From Spisula solida (lineage: Eukaryota; Mollusca; Bivalvia; Venerida; Mactridae), in assembly GCA_947247005.1 (NCBI GenBank), contig OX365962.1, positions 4,313,201 to 4,377,200 on the forward strand: a stretch of DNA of 64,000 bases, in the 5' to 3' direction. Positions 1-12,175 of the stretch are shown here, one piece after another (within the stretch, counting starts at the first letter, position 1; each line of letters begins with the position of its first letter). The translations under genes and the position numbers were made by a program. The notes below the pieces were generated by a model that saw only the letters and a list, made by a program, of their open reading frames with translations, ran no database searches and had not been told where the DNA came from.

Positions 1-40
1 TGTATAGATAATATATGTAGAACAGGTAACTGTAACCGGT

Positions 41-53
41 AACAACCCTCGTA
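41..53 (-). mobile_element. possible terminus of mariner-like MITE
   Basis: The sequence ACAACCCTCG followed by TA matches the terminal bases of the MITE at 62166-62412. Only about 12 bases agree, so this may be the end of an element lying mostly outside the window, or chance. Confidence 0.3.
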
Positions 54-245
54 TGTGATCAATTTCTTGCACATAATTTATGTCTAGGCATGAACGTAAT
101 AAACAAAGCGTCCTAGCTCATTCAACATTCATCCATTCAACTTGATATTTCTACATCAATTGAAGTCTAGACCCGTTACCTGATCAATTAAAGAGAGTAC
201 ATCAGTATTTTCAAAAACTCATTTGCATTTCTTAAAATTGATATA

Positions 246-306
246 CTCAACGCAAGATCTTTGTAATATATTCATGCAGAAAGGTCAGGATCATGTTAAA
301 TTCGCT
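246..306 (-). mobile_element. MITE-A fragment (end portion)
   Basis: About 60 bases match one end of the MITE-A family, best seen at 41556-41805. Diagnostic parts are the CAACGCAAG block, an ATATTCATGCA block and the terminal AAGGTCAGGATCATG. The copy stops shortly before the 45-bp array begins. Confidence 0.6.
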
Positions 307-340
307 GAGCTGTACATGTAGTCATTATCACAGCTGAGAC

Positions 341-1190
341 GTTCATTGTCTCTTTCAGTGTGTCTGTTGGACATTGTGACGTTAAGTTCATTATCTCGTT
401 TAGTTTGTGTGTTGGACATTGTGACGTTAAGTTCATTATCTCGTTCAGTGTGTGTGTTGGACATTGTGACTTTAAGTTCATTATCTCGTTCAGTGTGTGT
501 GTTGGACATTGAGACGTTAAGTTCATTATCTCGTTCAGTATGTCTATTGGACATTGTGACGTTAAGTTCATTATCTCGTTCAGTGTGTCTGTTGGACATT
601 GTGACGTTAAGTTCATTATCTCGTTCAGTGTGTGTGTTGGACATTGTGACGTTAAGTTCATTATCTCGTTCAGTGTGTCTGTTGGACATTGTGACGTTAA
701 GTTCATTATCTCGTTCAGTGTGTGTGTTGGACATTGTGACGTTAAGTTCATTATCTCGTTCAGTTTGTGTGTTGGACATTGTGACGTTAAGTTTATTATC
801 TCGTTCAGTGTGTGTGTTGGACATTGTGACGTTAAGTTCATTATCTCGTTCAGTGTGTGTGTTGGACATTGTGACGTTAAGTTCATTATCTCGTTCAGTG
901 TGTGTGTGTTGGACATTGTGACGTTAAGTTCATTATCTCGTTCAGTATGTGTGTTGGACATTGTGACGTTAAGTTCATTATCTCGTTCAGTGTGTGTGTT
1001 GGACATTGTGACGTTAAGTTCATTATCTCGTTCAGTTTGTGTGTTGGACATTGTGACGTTAAGTTCATTATCTCGTTCAGTGTGTGTGTTGGACATTGTG
1101 ACGTTAAGTTCATTATCTCGTTCAGTGTGTGTGTTGGACATTGTGACGTTAAGTTCATTATCTCGTTCAGTGTGTGTGTTGGACATTGTA
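341..1190 (+). repeat. 45-bp minisatellite, about 19 copies
   Basis: Head-to-tail copies of a 45-bp unit beginning GTTCATTATCTCGTTCAGTG and ending in GGACATTGTGACGTTAA. Copies differ mainly in the TGTGTGTG stretch and a few single bases, and one unit near 900 carries two extra bases. Because 45 is a multiple of three and the unit lacks stops, several frames stay open on both strands; these are not genes. The DNA after the last unit (1191-1290) matches 28290-28370, where the unit occurs once. Confidence 0.95.
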
Positions 1191-1290
1191 TGCCGTGTAA
1201 TTGTGATCTATCACGTATTGTTTTTTTATGTTTTTGGTGTGCTCGATGTTTAAGTTTAGTGCTACCTTCCCTGTCCGATTGTTTATAATA
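1191..1290 (+). repeat. dispersed element flanking the 45-bp array
   Basis: This stretch is colinear with 28290-28370. Both contain a T-rich block, GTGCTCG, then GTGCTRCCTTCCCTGTCCGA. It appears to be the 3' part of a dispersed element inside which the minisatellite expanded. Confidence 0.65.
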
Positions 1291-2262
1291 TTATAATAAA
1301 AATACAGAAGTACAGTTGAACTATGATGCCTGGATCTACCATCGGGCCGGGGAAATAGTTCGAGCCATCTACCTGTTCGAGGCATCTGTGGTATTCAAGA
1401 ATATGCCTAATTATGTATATACCTATGGGTACCACAGTTTTTGAACGGATCTTTAATTTTGAATATAAATGTAGTTTTTCAATCAGGATGGGTTCGTAAA
1501 ATTAAGATATATCCTACATACTATGATAAAAAAATGTGCGACGTTACGTTTCGTTAGTTGGTAACATGTATTAGTATATGATATTCTGATGAAGGCGCTA
1601 ACCGAAACGTTAATTATATAAAAAAAAAATACGTTACATGTGTTGTTATCGAGTTATTTTCATCTTTATCCTTCATAATGGAGTACTATTTAACCAGTTT
1701 TTGCGACTATTTCCAAAGCAATTGATTATTAAAGATCCGTATAATATTATAATAGATTTTTTAGCATTACGTTTTTTCTGCATTTTTACTTGTGTCGCAA
1801 TTTTACGAAAAACATACGTTACAGCTATATCCCCTTTAACGCATACTTTATAGTGCAATCTAGTGTTTTAATACCGTGTCCGTTTGGTGTTTAGATCATT
1901 TACATTACACTTGAGAATCTTAACAAAACTAGCGTTTTTGGATTAACGGAAACGTACGGAAATAACCGAAGTTTACACGACGTTTGCTAAAATACGGATG
2001 TGTTATCATTATTTACGTTCGTTGAAAACTATGAAGAAAAAAACCCGGAGATAAAAACGGAAGTTACCGGAGCTAAACGAAGCATGTCTTGTTCGATCTA
2101 TCGATTTGAAACTAAAACGCTCACATGTAAACAGCGATGAGAATGGGTAATAAAATAAAAGATTTGTATGTTATTTTTTATGAATCGATGATTCAATACC
2201 TAGTCGTTCATCAATTACAACAAGACACGAACCGTGTTTAAATGGATTTTTGAAGTGAATAT
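1291..2262. other. AT-rich non-coding stretch
   Basis: I found no coding signal. Short poly-T/poly-A runs and scattered CGGAA/CGTTA motifs are visible, but no clear inverted or tandem structure. Confidence 0.5.
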
Positions 2263-2310
2263 AGACAGATAGTTAGATAGAACGGTAGACAGATAGTTAG
2301 ATAGAACGGT
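2263..2310 (+). repeat. 24-bp direct duplication
   Basis: Two adjacent copies of AGACAGATAGTTAGATAGAA plus CGGT. Confidence 0.85.
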
Positions 2311-2474
2311 ACGACGTCTTATGAAAAGGTTAGTTGTATGTATACATGTAATATACATGTATTTGTATCATTTATTCATTTGATCGCGGTTTGCTTAGAA
2401 TATCAGATTTCTATTGTTAATTAGATTTTGCATACGATTGTAAATAGATGATGGTGAGCTCAATGTTTAACAAC

Positions 2475-2660
2475 TGTAAAATCATTAACTTTCACGGTAT
2501 TTAATTTCGTGGATTATTGTCATTTTGGTAGTTTCTTAAATTCGTTGATTAAAAACACATTTTGTAAAGAAATAAATTCTCTTGTTGCATAATTATGTTT
2601 GAGGTCAATTATTCGAGGAGATTTAATTTAAGAACGTATTTACTCCGTTGAAATAATACC
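2475..2660 (+). repeat. dispersed TTTCGCGG-type repeat, copy 1
   Basis: This stretch is colinear with 5483-5700. Shared blocks in order are ATCATTAA, TTAATTTCGTGGAT, GGTRGTTTCTTAAATTCGT, and GTCAATTATTCG followed by a TTTAATT block. It is a decayed interspersed repeat of unknown class. Confidence 0.6.
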
Positions 2661-3391
2661 GACGTCTGGTAACGAAATGACTTTAAATTGCATTGCATGT
2701 ACAAAAAGACTCACAGTAATAACTTTGACAAAACAGCTAAAATATCTTAGCTAAGATTTAACTTTTTCATAAGAAACTATCAGTACAATATCTATTTAAA
2801 GGAAATACAGTTGAATTTGGGTGATAAAATCCGGTTTTATTAAGTCAATATCACAAGCTGTAAGCAGTTCCGGTTATATATTGTCCCAGTATTCGGACAG
2901 ATAATGTTCGGATGCCATATAGCAACTGCGAAAGGTCGTTAAACCCGAATAAAACACAACATATTATTAGCAGGTACTCGTTCGTATGCGTCAAGATTTC
3001 TCTGCGTGGTATTATAATCGTTTTTTAAACGACACAGTTTTACATGGAACTGTACACGTGTATTGTATTATCTAACACTTGGGGTAATAAATCATTATTT
3101 ATTGAATCAGTCATTCGTGTGCAAACAAATGTCGCTTAATGAAGTTTCTGTTTTATGAAGAAGCACATATCCGGGGGATTTTGAAATTTCAATAAACTCC
3201 CTTTATGTATTTAAAGATATTTAATATGTTTAAAATCATTGTTAAGGATATTGAACATCCGAACTGATACGCAGTTTTCACTTTAACGCCTCTAATTCCT
3301 GAACTTGATTTGAGCATAGAACAATATTTATAATCATTGGACCTGCTTTACTTTTCCCTTCTCTTCCAAATATCGAGCGGACTAGGCGGTA
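2661..3391. other. AT-rich non-coding stretch
   Basis: No coding or structural signal was recognised here. Confidence 0.4.
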
Positions 3392-3446
3392 TTGCATTGC
3401 ATCGCATCGCATCGCATCGCATCGCATCGCATCTCATTGCATCGCA
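3392..3446 (+). repeat. (GCATC)n microsatellite
   Basis: About ten tandem copies of a pentanucleotide, GCATC, with two GCATT/TCATT variants at the edges. Confidence 0.9.
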
Positions 3447-4355
3447 ACCTATTGTACAACATGAAAATACCCAATAGAACAAATCGGAACGAACTCTTGT
3501 TCAAAAAGCAATATGTTAAATCGGTCTGGAAAAACAACCATTGAGAACAGCAAGAAATGGTCTTTGCTGACAGGTGGTCGCTCTAAACAGGTTAAAATAA
3601 CATAATTGAAAATCATCTGACGGGAGACACATGTTGTCATTTAGAAGCTTTTATTCCCAGGAGGTATTTAACACAAGTTAAACTCATTTGCATACAAACA
3701 AATGCAACTTTCGTGATTAATCAATCAATTAAGGAGCATTCATAAAATGTATTCAATATTTCATAGAACGGAATTTAGACTGCTAAAGCATTATAAAAAC
3801 CCTGTATTGACCGTACGTAAAGTGAATATAAAGCGATGCCATTAAAACCCGTACCGACCTTATTTCTTCATAATGAAGGGTATTGAAATTTAATGTGGCA
3901 TCATTGTACTTGATAAAGAGAATAAATGAATGTCGTATAATAGGTATTCAATTCAATGTCATCCCACGTTCTATTGTGAATGAGCCTTCAGCGAAACGAG
4001 ACATTTCATGTACATATATTAGGCTAAACTTCCCATACGACGTACGTATTAATCTAAAATATAGTGCGAATAAATTAACGTGGTCCTTAAACGATCTTTA
4101 AGCAAAATTAACACGGAACTTTAAAACAGCATAATAAAAGTATACGGTATATTTCTTCAATTTTATACAGTTGTAAGGTTTCTGGTTAAATTGGCGTAGT
4201 GAAAATTCTATGTTAGGGTTAATATTATGCATATCTGAATAAAAAGAAGTAAAATAATATTCATTTGACATTTTGAAAACGTGAGACATCAGCATTTCTA
4301 CCCAGTAGGTGTATAATAATGTGCAATAACATATATAGTATGGAAATATTGACGT

Positions 4356-4572
4356 GCTCCTAACCTTTATGTATAAGGTTCTTGCGTTGGATATATCAAT
4401 TTTCGCGAGAATATTGTGCAATATCGGTACTAAAGATTTTGTATAACACGTTGAGCGTCTCTTCGTGATACTTCCCGCTTATAAAAAAACATAACCAGAG
4501 TTATAATATAGACAATATATCAGCTGTTGAATTGTGCGAGAAGACGATCGAGTATCGTGTCAAATTCTCCGT
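4356..4572 (+). mobile_element. MITE-A copy C
   Basis: Nearly full length. It matches 33446-33641 and the reverse complement of 41556-41805 through GGTTCTTGCGTTG, GTGCAATATCGGT, TCTTCGTGATACT, ATATATCAGCTGTTGAAT and terminal GTCAAATTCTCCG. No transposase is present, so it is non-autonomous. Confidence 0.75.
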
Positions 4573-5049
4573 AATTTACCTGTAGTAAATAATTAATTCT
4601 GAGTATATACTTGTGGCACGTAATACGGACGCTCACAGTGATATATGCATCCATTAATATAACAACTACAAATTGATCTAGGATTCTAGATAATTATACT
4701 GGTGACCGGTATATATATACGTGAATGTTACATGTATGGTGTTACTGTGAGGCTACGTCATATTCACTGACTCTTCTTGTGCGGATATTAAGTACTCAGG
4801 TTGGTTCGCAAATTGTTGCTTTACTTTTTATTTGGATGAAGCCGGATGCTGATTTTTGTAATCGAAAAAAGCTCGGTGTTGATGTTTTGCATTTAATTTA
4901 AGTAACGGCTAACGCTAGTCTATCTAATGTTTTCTGTGTCAAATGCAGCTTCATATTCACACAATCTTATTGTGGAGGAACAATTGTGGAGGTATAAGTA
5001 CTCAGGTTGGGACTCAAATTTTATGCTTAACCTTTTAATCGCAAAGGGT

Positions 5050-5255
5050 CGGTATATTTGTTAAGGATGTTGGAGCGGTTTAATTGGCAAAACAATCATA
5101 CACACTTCAAACAGGGCTGAATACTCCGAATACGAGTTCGGTGACTTAGTGTATTTTAAACATAATATATTAATTATTTACTTCCTGGCAAAATTTGAAC
5201 AAAATCTGAATGTGGGGTCCCAACCGCTCTAACATTATTAACTCCAAATATACCG
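5050..5255. mobile_element. 206-bp MITE with ~31-bp terminal inverted repeats
   Basis: The left end reads CGGTATATTTGTTAAGGATG then TTGGAGCGGTT. The right end is its near-perfect reverse complement (AACCGCTCTAACAT through CCAAATATACCG). There is no coding capacity and no target duplication could be settled. Confidence 0.8.
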
Positions 5256-5482
5256 CGGACACTTTGCTGTCGATCGTTTAGCGTATGAGTAAACACTGTT
5301 ATCTTCAACATATTATCTTATAAAGATAAGAAATAGAGCAAAGTCCTCCGTTACATTGTTCAGTCCATACTTACTAACCCTAGAAATATAGCATTGACCT
5401 ACTGCTTCAAGTATGCCATATCTTACATGTACTCGTGCATCCAGGTACAACAAGTGTACATTAATTATGAACTACTGCCCGA

Positions 5483-5700
5483 TCATTAATTTTCGCGGGT
5501 ATTAATTTTCGCGGGTATTAAATTTCGCGGATTTTTGTAAAAAATTGGTGGTTTCTTAAATTCGTGGGTTTAGATCATTGACAGATAAGTATTTTCTTAC
5601 ATATTTTGATGTCAATTATTCGTGGAAATTTAATTACGCGATATTAGATTAATATATAGTTTTAACCGCGAAAATAACAAAAATCAATCCACCGTTATTA
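5483..5700 (+). repeat. dispersed TTTCGCGG-type repeat, copy 2
   Basis: Better-preserved relative of 2475-2660. It starts with a short tandem of ATTAATTTTCGCGGGT and contains TGGTGGTTTCTTAAATTCGT. Shorter related pieces occur at 45088-45155 (same orientation) and 45440-45520 (inverted). Confidence 0.65.
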
Positions 5701-5793
5701 TTGATAGTTGTACGGTGTATGTGATGTAGTGTCCTGATTTAATTATCTACCAGTCATTCACAAAGTACATGTTTGTGATTTCTAAGTACGTAA

Positions 5794-6012
5794 ACAGGGT
5801 GTTAAAAATTGAATCCATACTAAATTTTATCTGAGCTATGTACGCAGTGGCCAATGTACTTTCTTACTCTAATAGTTTATTTTAATTCAAGAAATATTCA
5901 AACAATGGTAGAACGTTCAGGAATTAAACCTGATAATTTAACAATATCTTTGACGTCAGAAAAATAAACTATTGAAACTAAACATTGAGAACGAACTTTT
6001 TAAACACCCTGT
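5794..6012 (+). mobile_element. 219-bp MITE, ACAGGGTGTT family, copy 1
   Basis: It begins ACAGGGTGTTAAAAA and ends TTTTTAAACACCCTGT, a terminal inverted repeat of about 15 bp. The interior has ATCTGAGCTATGTACGCAGT and GACGTCAGAAAAATAAAC, both repeated in the copy at 58724-58956. Non-autonomous. Confidence 0.8.
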
Positions 6013-7080
6013 ACATGTATATAACTACTTATATACTATAGACAATGTCTTGCTTTGTTCTTGCATCTTTGTCTTAGTTGTCCGAGGGCATCCATATATT
6101 TCCATGTGCGTTATCGGCAGTCCGAAGATTCCGGACCATCAATGATCATGATGGCAGAGGTACGGTTGTCCTCAAATCCTTCATGGTGGTTACACCGAGC
6201 ATGATGGTACAGTATGTGTAGACTTCGTGTTGTTCCGTATTGATCCGAGGCTGTCCGAGTTTCTGTCGTATGGGTCCGTGTTAGTCTGTCGCTCTATCGT
6301 GACTGTCCGGGACGGCCCGGATCATCCATCAGGGTTTCTTGTTGATTGTGTGTTGCAGCCGTTATAGTACGGATTTGTTCGTGTGGCTGTCGTGTCACCA
6401 AGCGACCATCGAGGCTAAAAACATAACAAGAGCACGACTCGACTTGAACTTAGTATCTTGATCCGTTAGGTTGTTTCTTACGATGTTGAGTTGAAATGCG
6501 TTATACAGAGTATTAAGATGTTGCTGTTATCTTAAGACACTTAACTTAGGAGGTTTTGGCTTTGAAACGTTGATGTAGATTTGTAACTGGAAAAATCGAC
6601 AAATAGTCTTAGGCATAATCACTTCACAAGTGCGCATGCGCCTAATTAAATATAATAAATGGTGCTCGACTTAACTGAAAAATTAATAAACACGTACTAA
6701 CCCTCGTTAAATGAGAAACGATTCACTCGAGTGACGGTTCCATTTAGATGGATCATAAGATACGAGGAACATTAATAAATCATGTGTATTTTATGATACT
6801 TCCTCAGGCTATACGATATTCAATTTATTATGGACGCTAGCTAAATGGAACACGTTCTTGGTTCACTGGGCAAATCGATTCTGGGAAATCGGTCAATATT
6901 TCCTATTAACACTATGAAGACTTAGTCACTGAGGGAACGGCCAACATCGACTGAAGTCAAAAACAAGGTGGTAAAATGTATCTTCAGTAGGGATTGAAAT
7001 ATTTTAAATTAATATCAAATAATTGCTAACTTAGTAGATTAACCGCTCGAGGACGGTTCTTCCAAATGATTGAGCCGTAT
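6013..7080. other. non-coding stretch with a GC-richer segment
   Basis: 6060-6430 is GC-richer than its flanks and full of TCCG/CGGAC motifs. No frame is open for long on either strand and I do not recognise it. The rest is AT-rich. Confidence 0.4.
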
Positions 7081-7150
7081 ATCTTCGTCTTCTTCGTCTT
7101 CTTCTACCTCTTCATTATCTTCTTCTTCGTTTCTACCTCTTCTTCCTTTT
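7081..7150 (+). repeat. polypyrimidine (TCT-rich) tract
   Basis: Impure (TCTTC)n and TTCTACC repeats, about 70 bases of C and T on the plus strand. Confidence 0.85.
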
Positions 7151-7214
7151 TAGTACAGATCCCACTCTGGGGCAAAATCGTACTATCAAAATCGTATGAG
7201 CGGTGCAGTTTACA

Positions 7215-8703
7215 GTGAGAGAGTTTAAAAACGTTTAAAAACCACATGTTCTTGTCTATTTGCTGTCCATGCTCCTCTTGAATGCCTCAACGTCACGGCC
7301 AAAGGTGGCTTGCTCAGGGAGCTGGTTCCAGAGTCGGATTGCGGATGGAAAGAAGGAGTATAGGAACACGTCTGTGCGACAGAAGGGAAGCTAGTACCTG
7401 GTGGAGTGGCCCCGAGTGTTGATTGATGTTGGGTGAAACAAGGTATCAGCTTGAATGTCAACGAGTCCATGGGTGATTATGTAGACCATCACCAGCTTGG
7501 CGTTGGAACCGCGTAATGCAAGGGGTTTCCAGCAAATGTCAGCAATCATCTGGCTGGTGCTGCATGTGATACGATTGTCCCCTTTGACAAATCGTGCCGC
7601 GCGTCGTTGAACAGCTTCCAGTTGACATGCTGGACCTATTAATGTGACTGGTGCAGTGTGGGATGACTGCCCTTCAATCAGTACCTGCTGGGTTCTGTTT
7701 GCCAGGAAGCTACTTATCCAACGTAGCAAGTTTCCTCTAATATCGTAGTACTTTAGCTTGTGTGCTAGTCATCCATGGGAGACCTTGTTGGCTTTGCTGA
7801 AGTCCAGAAGGACGTCGTCGATCGGTTCTCTATCATTTAGGCCTTTAGCTAGGTTCTGGAGCGCAAGAATTAGCTGGCTCTCAGTAGACCTCTTCTTCTC
7901 GAACACGTGTTGTTGGTCAGTTAGTGTCTGTCTGATACGTGTTAAGATGGAACATGATCTGACTGTGGAGTATGTGCTCTATCAGCTTACTGCACACAGA
8001 GGTGAGCGAGATGGACCGAGAGTTGGCGGAGTGCACTGTGATCTCCCTTGTTGAAGATGGGTGTGACGTTGGCATGCCCCCAGTCTGATGGAACTACACC
8101 CTGTGTTACTGAAGCGTTGAAGATAAGCGCCAATGACGGAGCCAGTTCTTCAGCGTAGTCTTTCAAAAACTTGGTGGGGATGTTATCTAGGCTAGTTGTT
8201 TTGTATGGATCCAAGCCGGCTAGGAGCTTCCTCACACCCTCTTTGTCTATGCTGAAGCTGTGTATATTTGGATGAGGGCTGTGTCCGAGCGACGGCATTT
8301 CATCGAGGTTCTCCTTAGTAAATACACTGCTAAACTGTTTGTTGAGGATGGATGCTTTGGTGGCTGGGTCGCTGTGGGTTACTCCGTCAGCCCTGAAGGG
8401 TGATACTAGTATGCCGCTGCTGTCGCACTTTTTCCCCTTTACAAGATAGTACAGCTTCTTGAGGTTGCGGTTCGTGGTTACCTTATCGCTGATATAGCGG
8501 TTGTAGACCTTCCTACATTCATAACCAATGTCCTTCCGTGCTTGCTTGTAGTGGTTGGTGTCAGCCTCGGTTCCAGTGGTCCTGGCTCTGCAGAAAACCC
8601 TCTTCTGTATCGATGATAGTCGTATGTCTTTCCTGGATATCCATGACTGGTTGAAGCGTCTGGTTACATCTTTGATGATACATGCGTTTGTATGGTGATG
8701 CAA
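7215..8703 (-). pseudogene. non-LTR retrotransposon RT relic, catalytic core deleted
   Basis: Three minus-strand pieces join into one LINE polymerase. 8703-7987 gives the pre-RT and finger region (GLDPYKTTSLDNIPTKFLKD, then VVPSDWGHANVTPIF). A frameshift near 8033 moves the reading to SISLTSVCSKLIEHIL and LLDFSKAN. 7729-7391 gives LLRWISSFLANRTQQVLIEG, then jumps directly to the C-terminal QLEAVQRRAARFVKG. The region expected between these, with the SGVPQG and YADD motifs, is missing. A second frame change leads to FFPSAIRLWNQLPE near 7320. The element is 5' truncated with no endonuclease domain. It is a dead copy of the jockey/CR1-like group, clade uncertain. Confidence 0.88.
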
Positions 8704-9129
8704 GCAATCAATATCGCCATTATTTAAATCACTACATCTATGTTTAATACATTTTCTAAATCGGTTAACAAAACGGCATTTGACTATGTAGATAATGTTG
8801 ATTTTTTTTGTAACATTGAACTTTAAATAGCATTTATGTTGGTGTCATTTGGGAAAGGTAAACATTTTGAATTTCATGTTGTATTGTTTCACGTTCCGCG
8901 CTCGCACAACGTTTGGAAGTTTAATGAACGGCTCCTCTGGGCTTGATTCAGTCACTCATAACGAGGAATGTGCGTTTAATCTGCGGCAACCATTCGTGCG
9001 TTTATTCGTCCCCGGAGAGTCTGGAACGAAATATTTACCAGTTCAGTCGAAGTTGATTTTATATGGCTCTGTGTACATAGAGGTTGGAGCGTTACGAAAC
9101 AAACACAATAGGAAACGTAAATCAAGGAT
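8704..9129. other. non-coding stretch
   Basis: No family was recognised. A 118-codon plus-strand frame here runs through the left arm of the MITE at 9130-9360 and shows no domain. Confidence 0.4.
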
Positions 9130-9360
9130 CAGGGTGCTGTTTAATCAAAGCACTTACGAAAATCTTAAACTTACGATCAAATTTAATGTCTTTATAATTT
9201 GTTGACAATTATAAAATGTGGTAAATGGAACTGCAATATTATTAATGATTCAGTTAGTAAACTCCTACAAAACGTATCGGTCACCAATTTGCAGTTGTTA
9301 TAGAATTTAAATTGGAGCGTAAGTTTAAGATTTTCGTGCTTTGATAAAACAGTGCCAGGT
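9130..9360. mobile_element. MITE, ATCAAAGCACTTA family, copy 1
   Basis: The left arm contains TTAATCAAAGCACTTACGAA, AATCTTAAACTTACG. The right arm is its reverse complement (CGTAAGTTTAAGATTTTCGT, GCTTTGATAAAACA). Inverted repeats of about 40 bp enclose roughly 150 bp of AT-rich DNA. A related copy lies at 50873-51128. Confidence 0.8.
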
Positions 9361-9612
9361 CGTGAAATGAAGTCTGTTAGCAATTTGATTTATCCTCGCC
9401 ACCAGCAGCCCATATGGGCGAGGCCCCAGAAGAGGTTAGTTACTATAGTGTTTGGGGGATAGTATATGATTAGGCCATGCGTTTTATCAAGGTCTAGGAA
9501 AGTATACAAGTACTTCAGCGTTATATGGGGAATTGGCTTGGCGACCCCCACATGTGAAACAATGAAGGCTAAGTTGCTAGACAATGGCACAGGTTCAAAA
9601 AGATGGATATGT

Positions 9613-10246
9613 CTAGATTAAATTTTTGAATATTGTTCTAATAAAGCTAGCCATAGATGTAGGAACTGGCAATACAGTTTTTTGCAACAGTTAGATAGGA
9701 TAGATCAATTAGATCGTGCAAATACATGCTTTCAACATTCATCGAAAACATTTTGTGATTTTATTGAAGGTAGTTGTATGGATTTATATGTAATCGAATG
9801 GAAACGTGCAATATCTAGTGCCACCGGTGCTAGTGGAAATGGTAGAAACAAGTTGAGGAGCTATCAATTGTTTAAAACTGATTTTGAAATTGAGTCCTAT
9901 GTGTCTATGTATATGCCTGCTAAGTAGAGACCAGCTCTTGCTAAGTTTAGATGTGGGGTAGCACCCCTCCGTATTGAGACGGGTAGATATGAGAATATTG
10001 CAGTCAATGACAGAATATGTCATATATGTAAACAGACTGTTGAAATTTAGTTGCATGCACTTATTGAATGCTTTGCTTATTTATAATATCTTATTTGATA
10101 AAGCTAGGGATATCAATGTAAATTTCAATGATATGGATGATATTAACAAATGTATGTTTGTTCTTTCTAATGTTGAAATTGTTAAATTAACCGCCCAAAC
10201 CTGTTTCAATATACTGAAAGTTCGTTCAAATACTTTGTATAGTTAG
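9613..10246 (+). pseudogene. LINE 3' relic with CCHC zinc knuckle
   Basis: The plus-strand frame from about 9682 reads LDLYVIEWKRAIS-like sequence, then SYVSMYMPAK, a stop codon, and RPALAKFRCGVAPLRIETGR. This is the conserved C-terminal tail of mollusc LINE polymerases. A C-x2-C...H-x4-C knuckle follows (CHIC, then HALIEC) with another stop inside it. After a frame change, 10090-10246 encodes LFDKARDINVNFND to the final stop. It is a 5'-truncated, multiply broken copy. The probable 3' UTR runs to about 10360 and contains AATAAA near 10350. Confidence 0.75.
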
Positions 10247-10509
10247 TGATCGTTCATACTGTAAATGCACTCTTTTATTTATTTCTAATGTAAGACTAGT
10301 GAAATGTGAATATAAATTAGGTATGCTTAGCTATATATGTTGTTAACTGTAATAAAAGGTGTTTTATTATTACTAATTTTTATTTTTACTACTAAGCACT
10401 GTGATTTTTTACATGTGATAAAATTGTATTCTTATTTTTGCCTTTTATGTTTAAGTCATTAGTTTTTATTAAGTATTTAATAGGTACTAGTCTCTTATAA
10501 CTCTGATCA

Positions 10510-10550
10510 ACAATACAATACAATACAATACAATACAATACAATACAATA
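10510..10550 (-). repeat. (TATTG)n 3' tail of LINE element 1
   Basis: About eight pentanucleotide units, read as CAATA on the plus strand, directly after the AATAAA-containing 3' end of the LINE. Short tandem 3' tails instead of poly(A) are known in several LINE clades such as CR1/L2 and I. Confidence 0.9.
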
Positions 10551-10714
10551 TCTTTATTTCCACCTCAAAAGATGATATTCTATATAATGTACAATGCAAT
10601 ACAATAATTATTTACATGTTAATTACAGTGTTATATACATACAGTAATGATAATGTAGCAATATAATGATTGATTTATCAACACAACAACAGTCTAGATC
10701 AGTCTGACGCAGTA

Positions 10715-12175
10715 TCAAAATACATATTTTAAACAATGATAAATGTATTCGTACGCACGCTTAAGAAATACATCTCGCACACATTTATGTTCATCTGCCA
10801 AGTATAATTCTGCACCAAGAAGTGTCAGATAAAATTTATCAGGGGTCATATCAAGTAGTTCGTTTGCTAGGCTAATACTTATACCGATGACATCCGAGAA
10901 AAAATTCCACCGTTCAAAATCGTATTCACTACAGATAGATACAGAATGTACGTCAATGTTTGTAGTAAGTATAGCACAGTTAGGACAACGTTGTTCTGAA
11001 TTATCTGGTATTTTGCACCACAATTTTGACACGAGTTGTCTTATGTGTTTATGTACATTTTCAGTTAGTACTTGGTATAAGATTGCATTCGATATAGATG
11101 GGTGTATCAATCTAAAATGACTATAGTCTTCGTCAGATAAGATTCGTTGTGTCCACGAGGTTGTTTCTCGGTCTTTTACGAGTTGTTTCACTGTATGTTT
11201 CCATTGTTTTTTATTAGGTACTGATTCAGGATGCACCAGGGAGGCATTGATGAAATTACGTAGATCTAAAGTACACAATATTTTGCATATATCAGGGATA
11301 AATCCAAGTTCAACGTTTCTATCTTGTACAAACTGAAAGTATCTGCGTAGGAATATGTTTTTAGTCACACATTTGGAATCAAGACTAATAATTTGGTGAA
11401 GAAATAGTAATTTTCTGATAATAACAGAGGAGTACAATTTGTTCAATCCTAACATCGATTCGCACATATCTGACCTGGTTGGAGCCCTGAAGCCTTGCAT
11501 CTTTTTAACAATAAAGTGTTGCATTTTATTGACAGTGTAAATATCAGAGTGTGTTATATTGTTCCACAATTCACTGCCGTACAGTATTATTGGCACAATA
11601 ATCTTAATATAGAGCTGGCAAGATATTAGGGGATTTAACCCGAAAGGATGAACCCCTTGTGCGGTCATGGCAAAGAACGCGTTTTTCCCTTTCTGACACC
11701 GCTCTTCAATTCTATGGCTACATTTCATGTTGGAGTCTTGGCGAACACCTAGATGATTAGCACTATTAGTCTGTTTGAGAAAGTTTCCCACGTACATTAT
11801 TCCTGTATTCGGTATTTCCCTTTTCTTTGTGAAGACGATTATTTCCGATTTTTGCACATTAATGTCAACTCTCCATTGTTTGCAATACCGATAAACGATG
11901 TCTATCATAACTTGAAGATTTAAGGGAGACAGTGCTATTAGGCTGATGTCGTCCGCATACGCTGGATTGCCTGTCTTGGTCGTGAGTACTGAACATCCTT
12001 TATTACTGTCTTCAAGGTTTCGTAATAGTTGGTCTACATAGAGTTGGTAGAAGAATGTAGATAATACTCCACCCTGTCGAACCGACTTCTGTATGGAAAT
12101 TGGCTTCGACTCAGCACCGTTGTGTTTCACTACGCATTTTAGCGAATTGTATGATGACTTGAGCGTCCTTAACAT
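10715..12175 (-). pseudogene. LINE element 1 reverse transcriptase, C-terminal part
   Basis: This 486-codon frame starts inside the RT palm at SYNSLKCVVKHNG. It carries the motif B region SVRQGGVLSTFFYQ and the catalytic GNPAYADD (YADD at 11948-11959), then the thumb and connector, and a C-x2-C-x9-H-x4-C zinc knuckle (CPNC to SVSIC). The RT fingers and motif A aspartate are missing. Compared with element 2 (15246-19235), about 220 codons have been lost between the end of the EN linker and this frame, so it cannot encode an active polymerase. Confidence 0.9.

Noticed and set aside
291..1288. Long repeated open frames on both strands
   Set aside because: They are translations of the 45-bp minisatellite, whose length is a multiple of three and which lacks stops.
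4098..4421. 107-codon minus-strand frame
   Set aside because: Runs into the MITE-A copy and shows no protein-like pattern.
9390..9590. Minus-strand 66-codon frame ending GLAHMGCWWRG
   Set aside because: It looked protein-like at first, but no motif or neighbour supports it and it lies at the edge of transposon debris.
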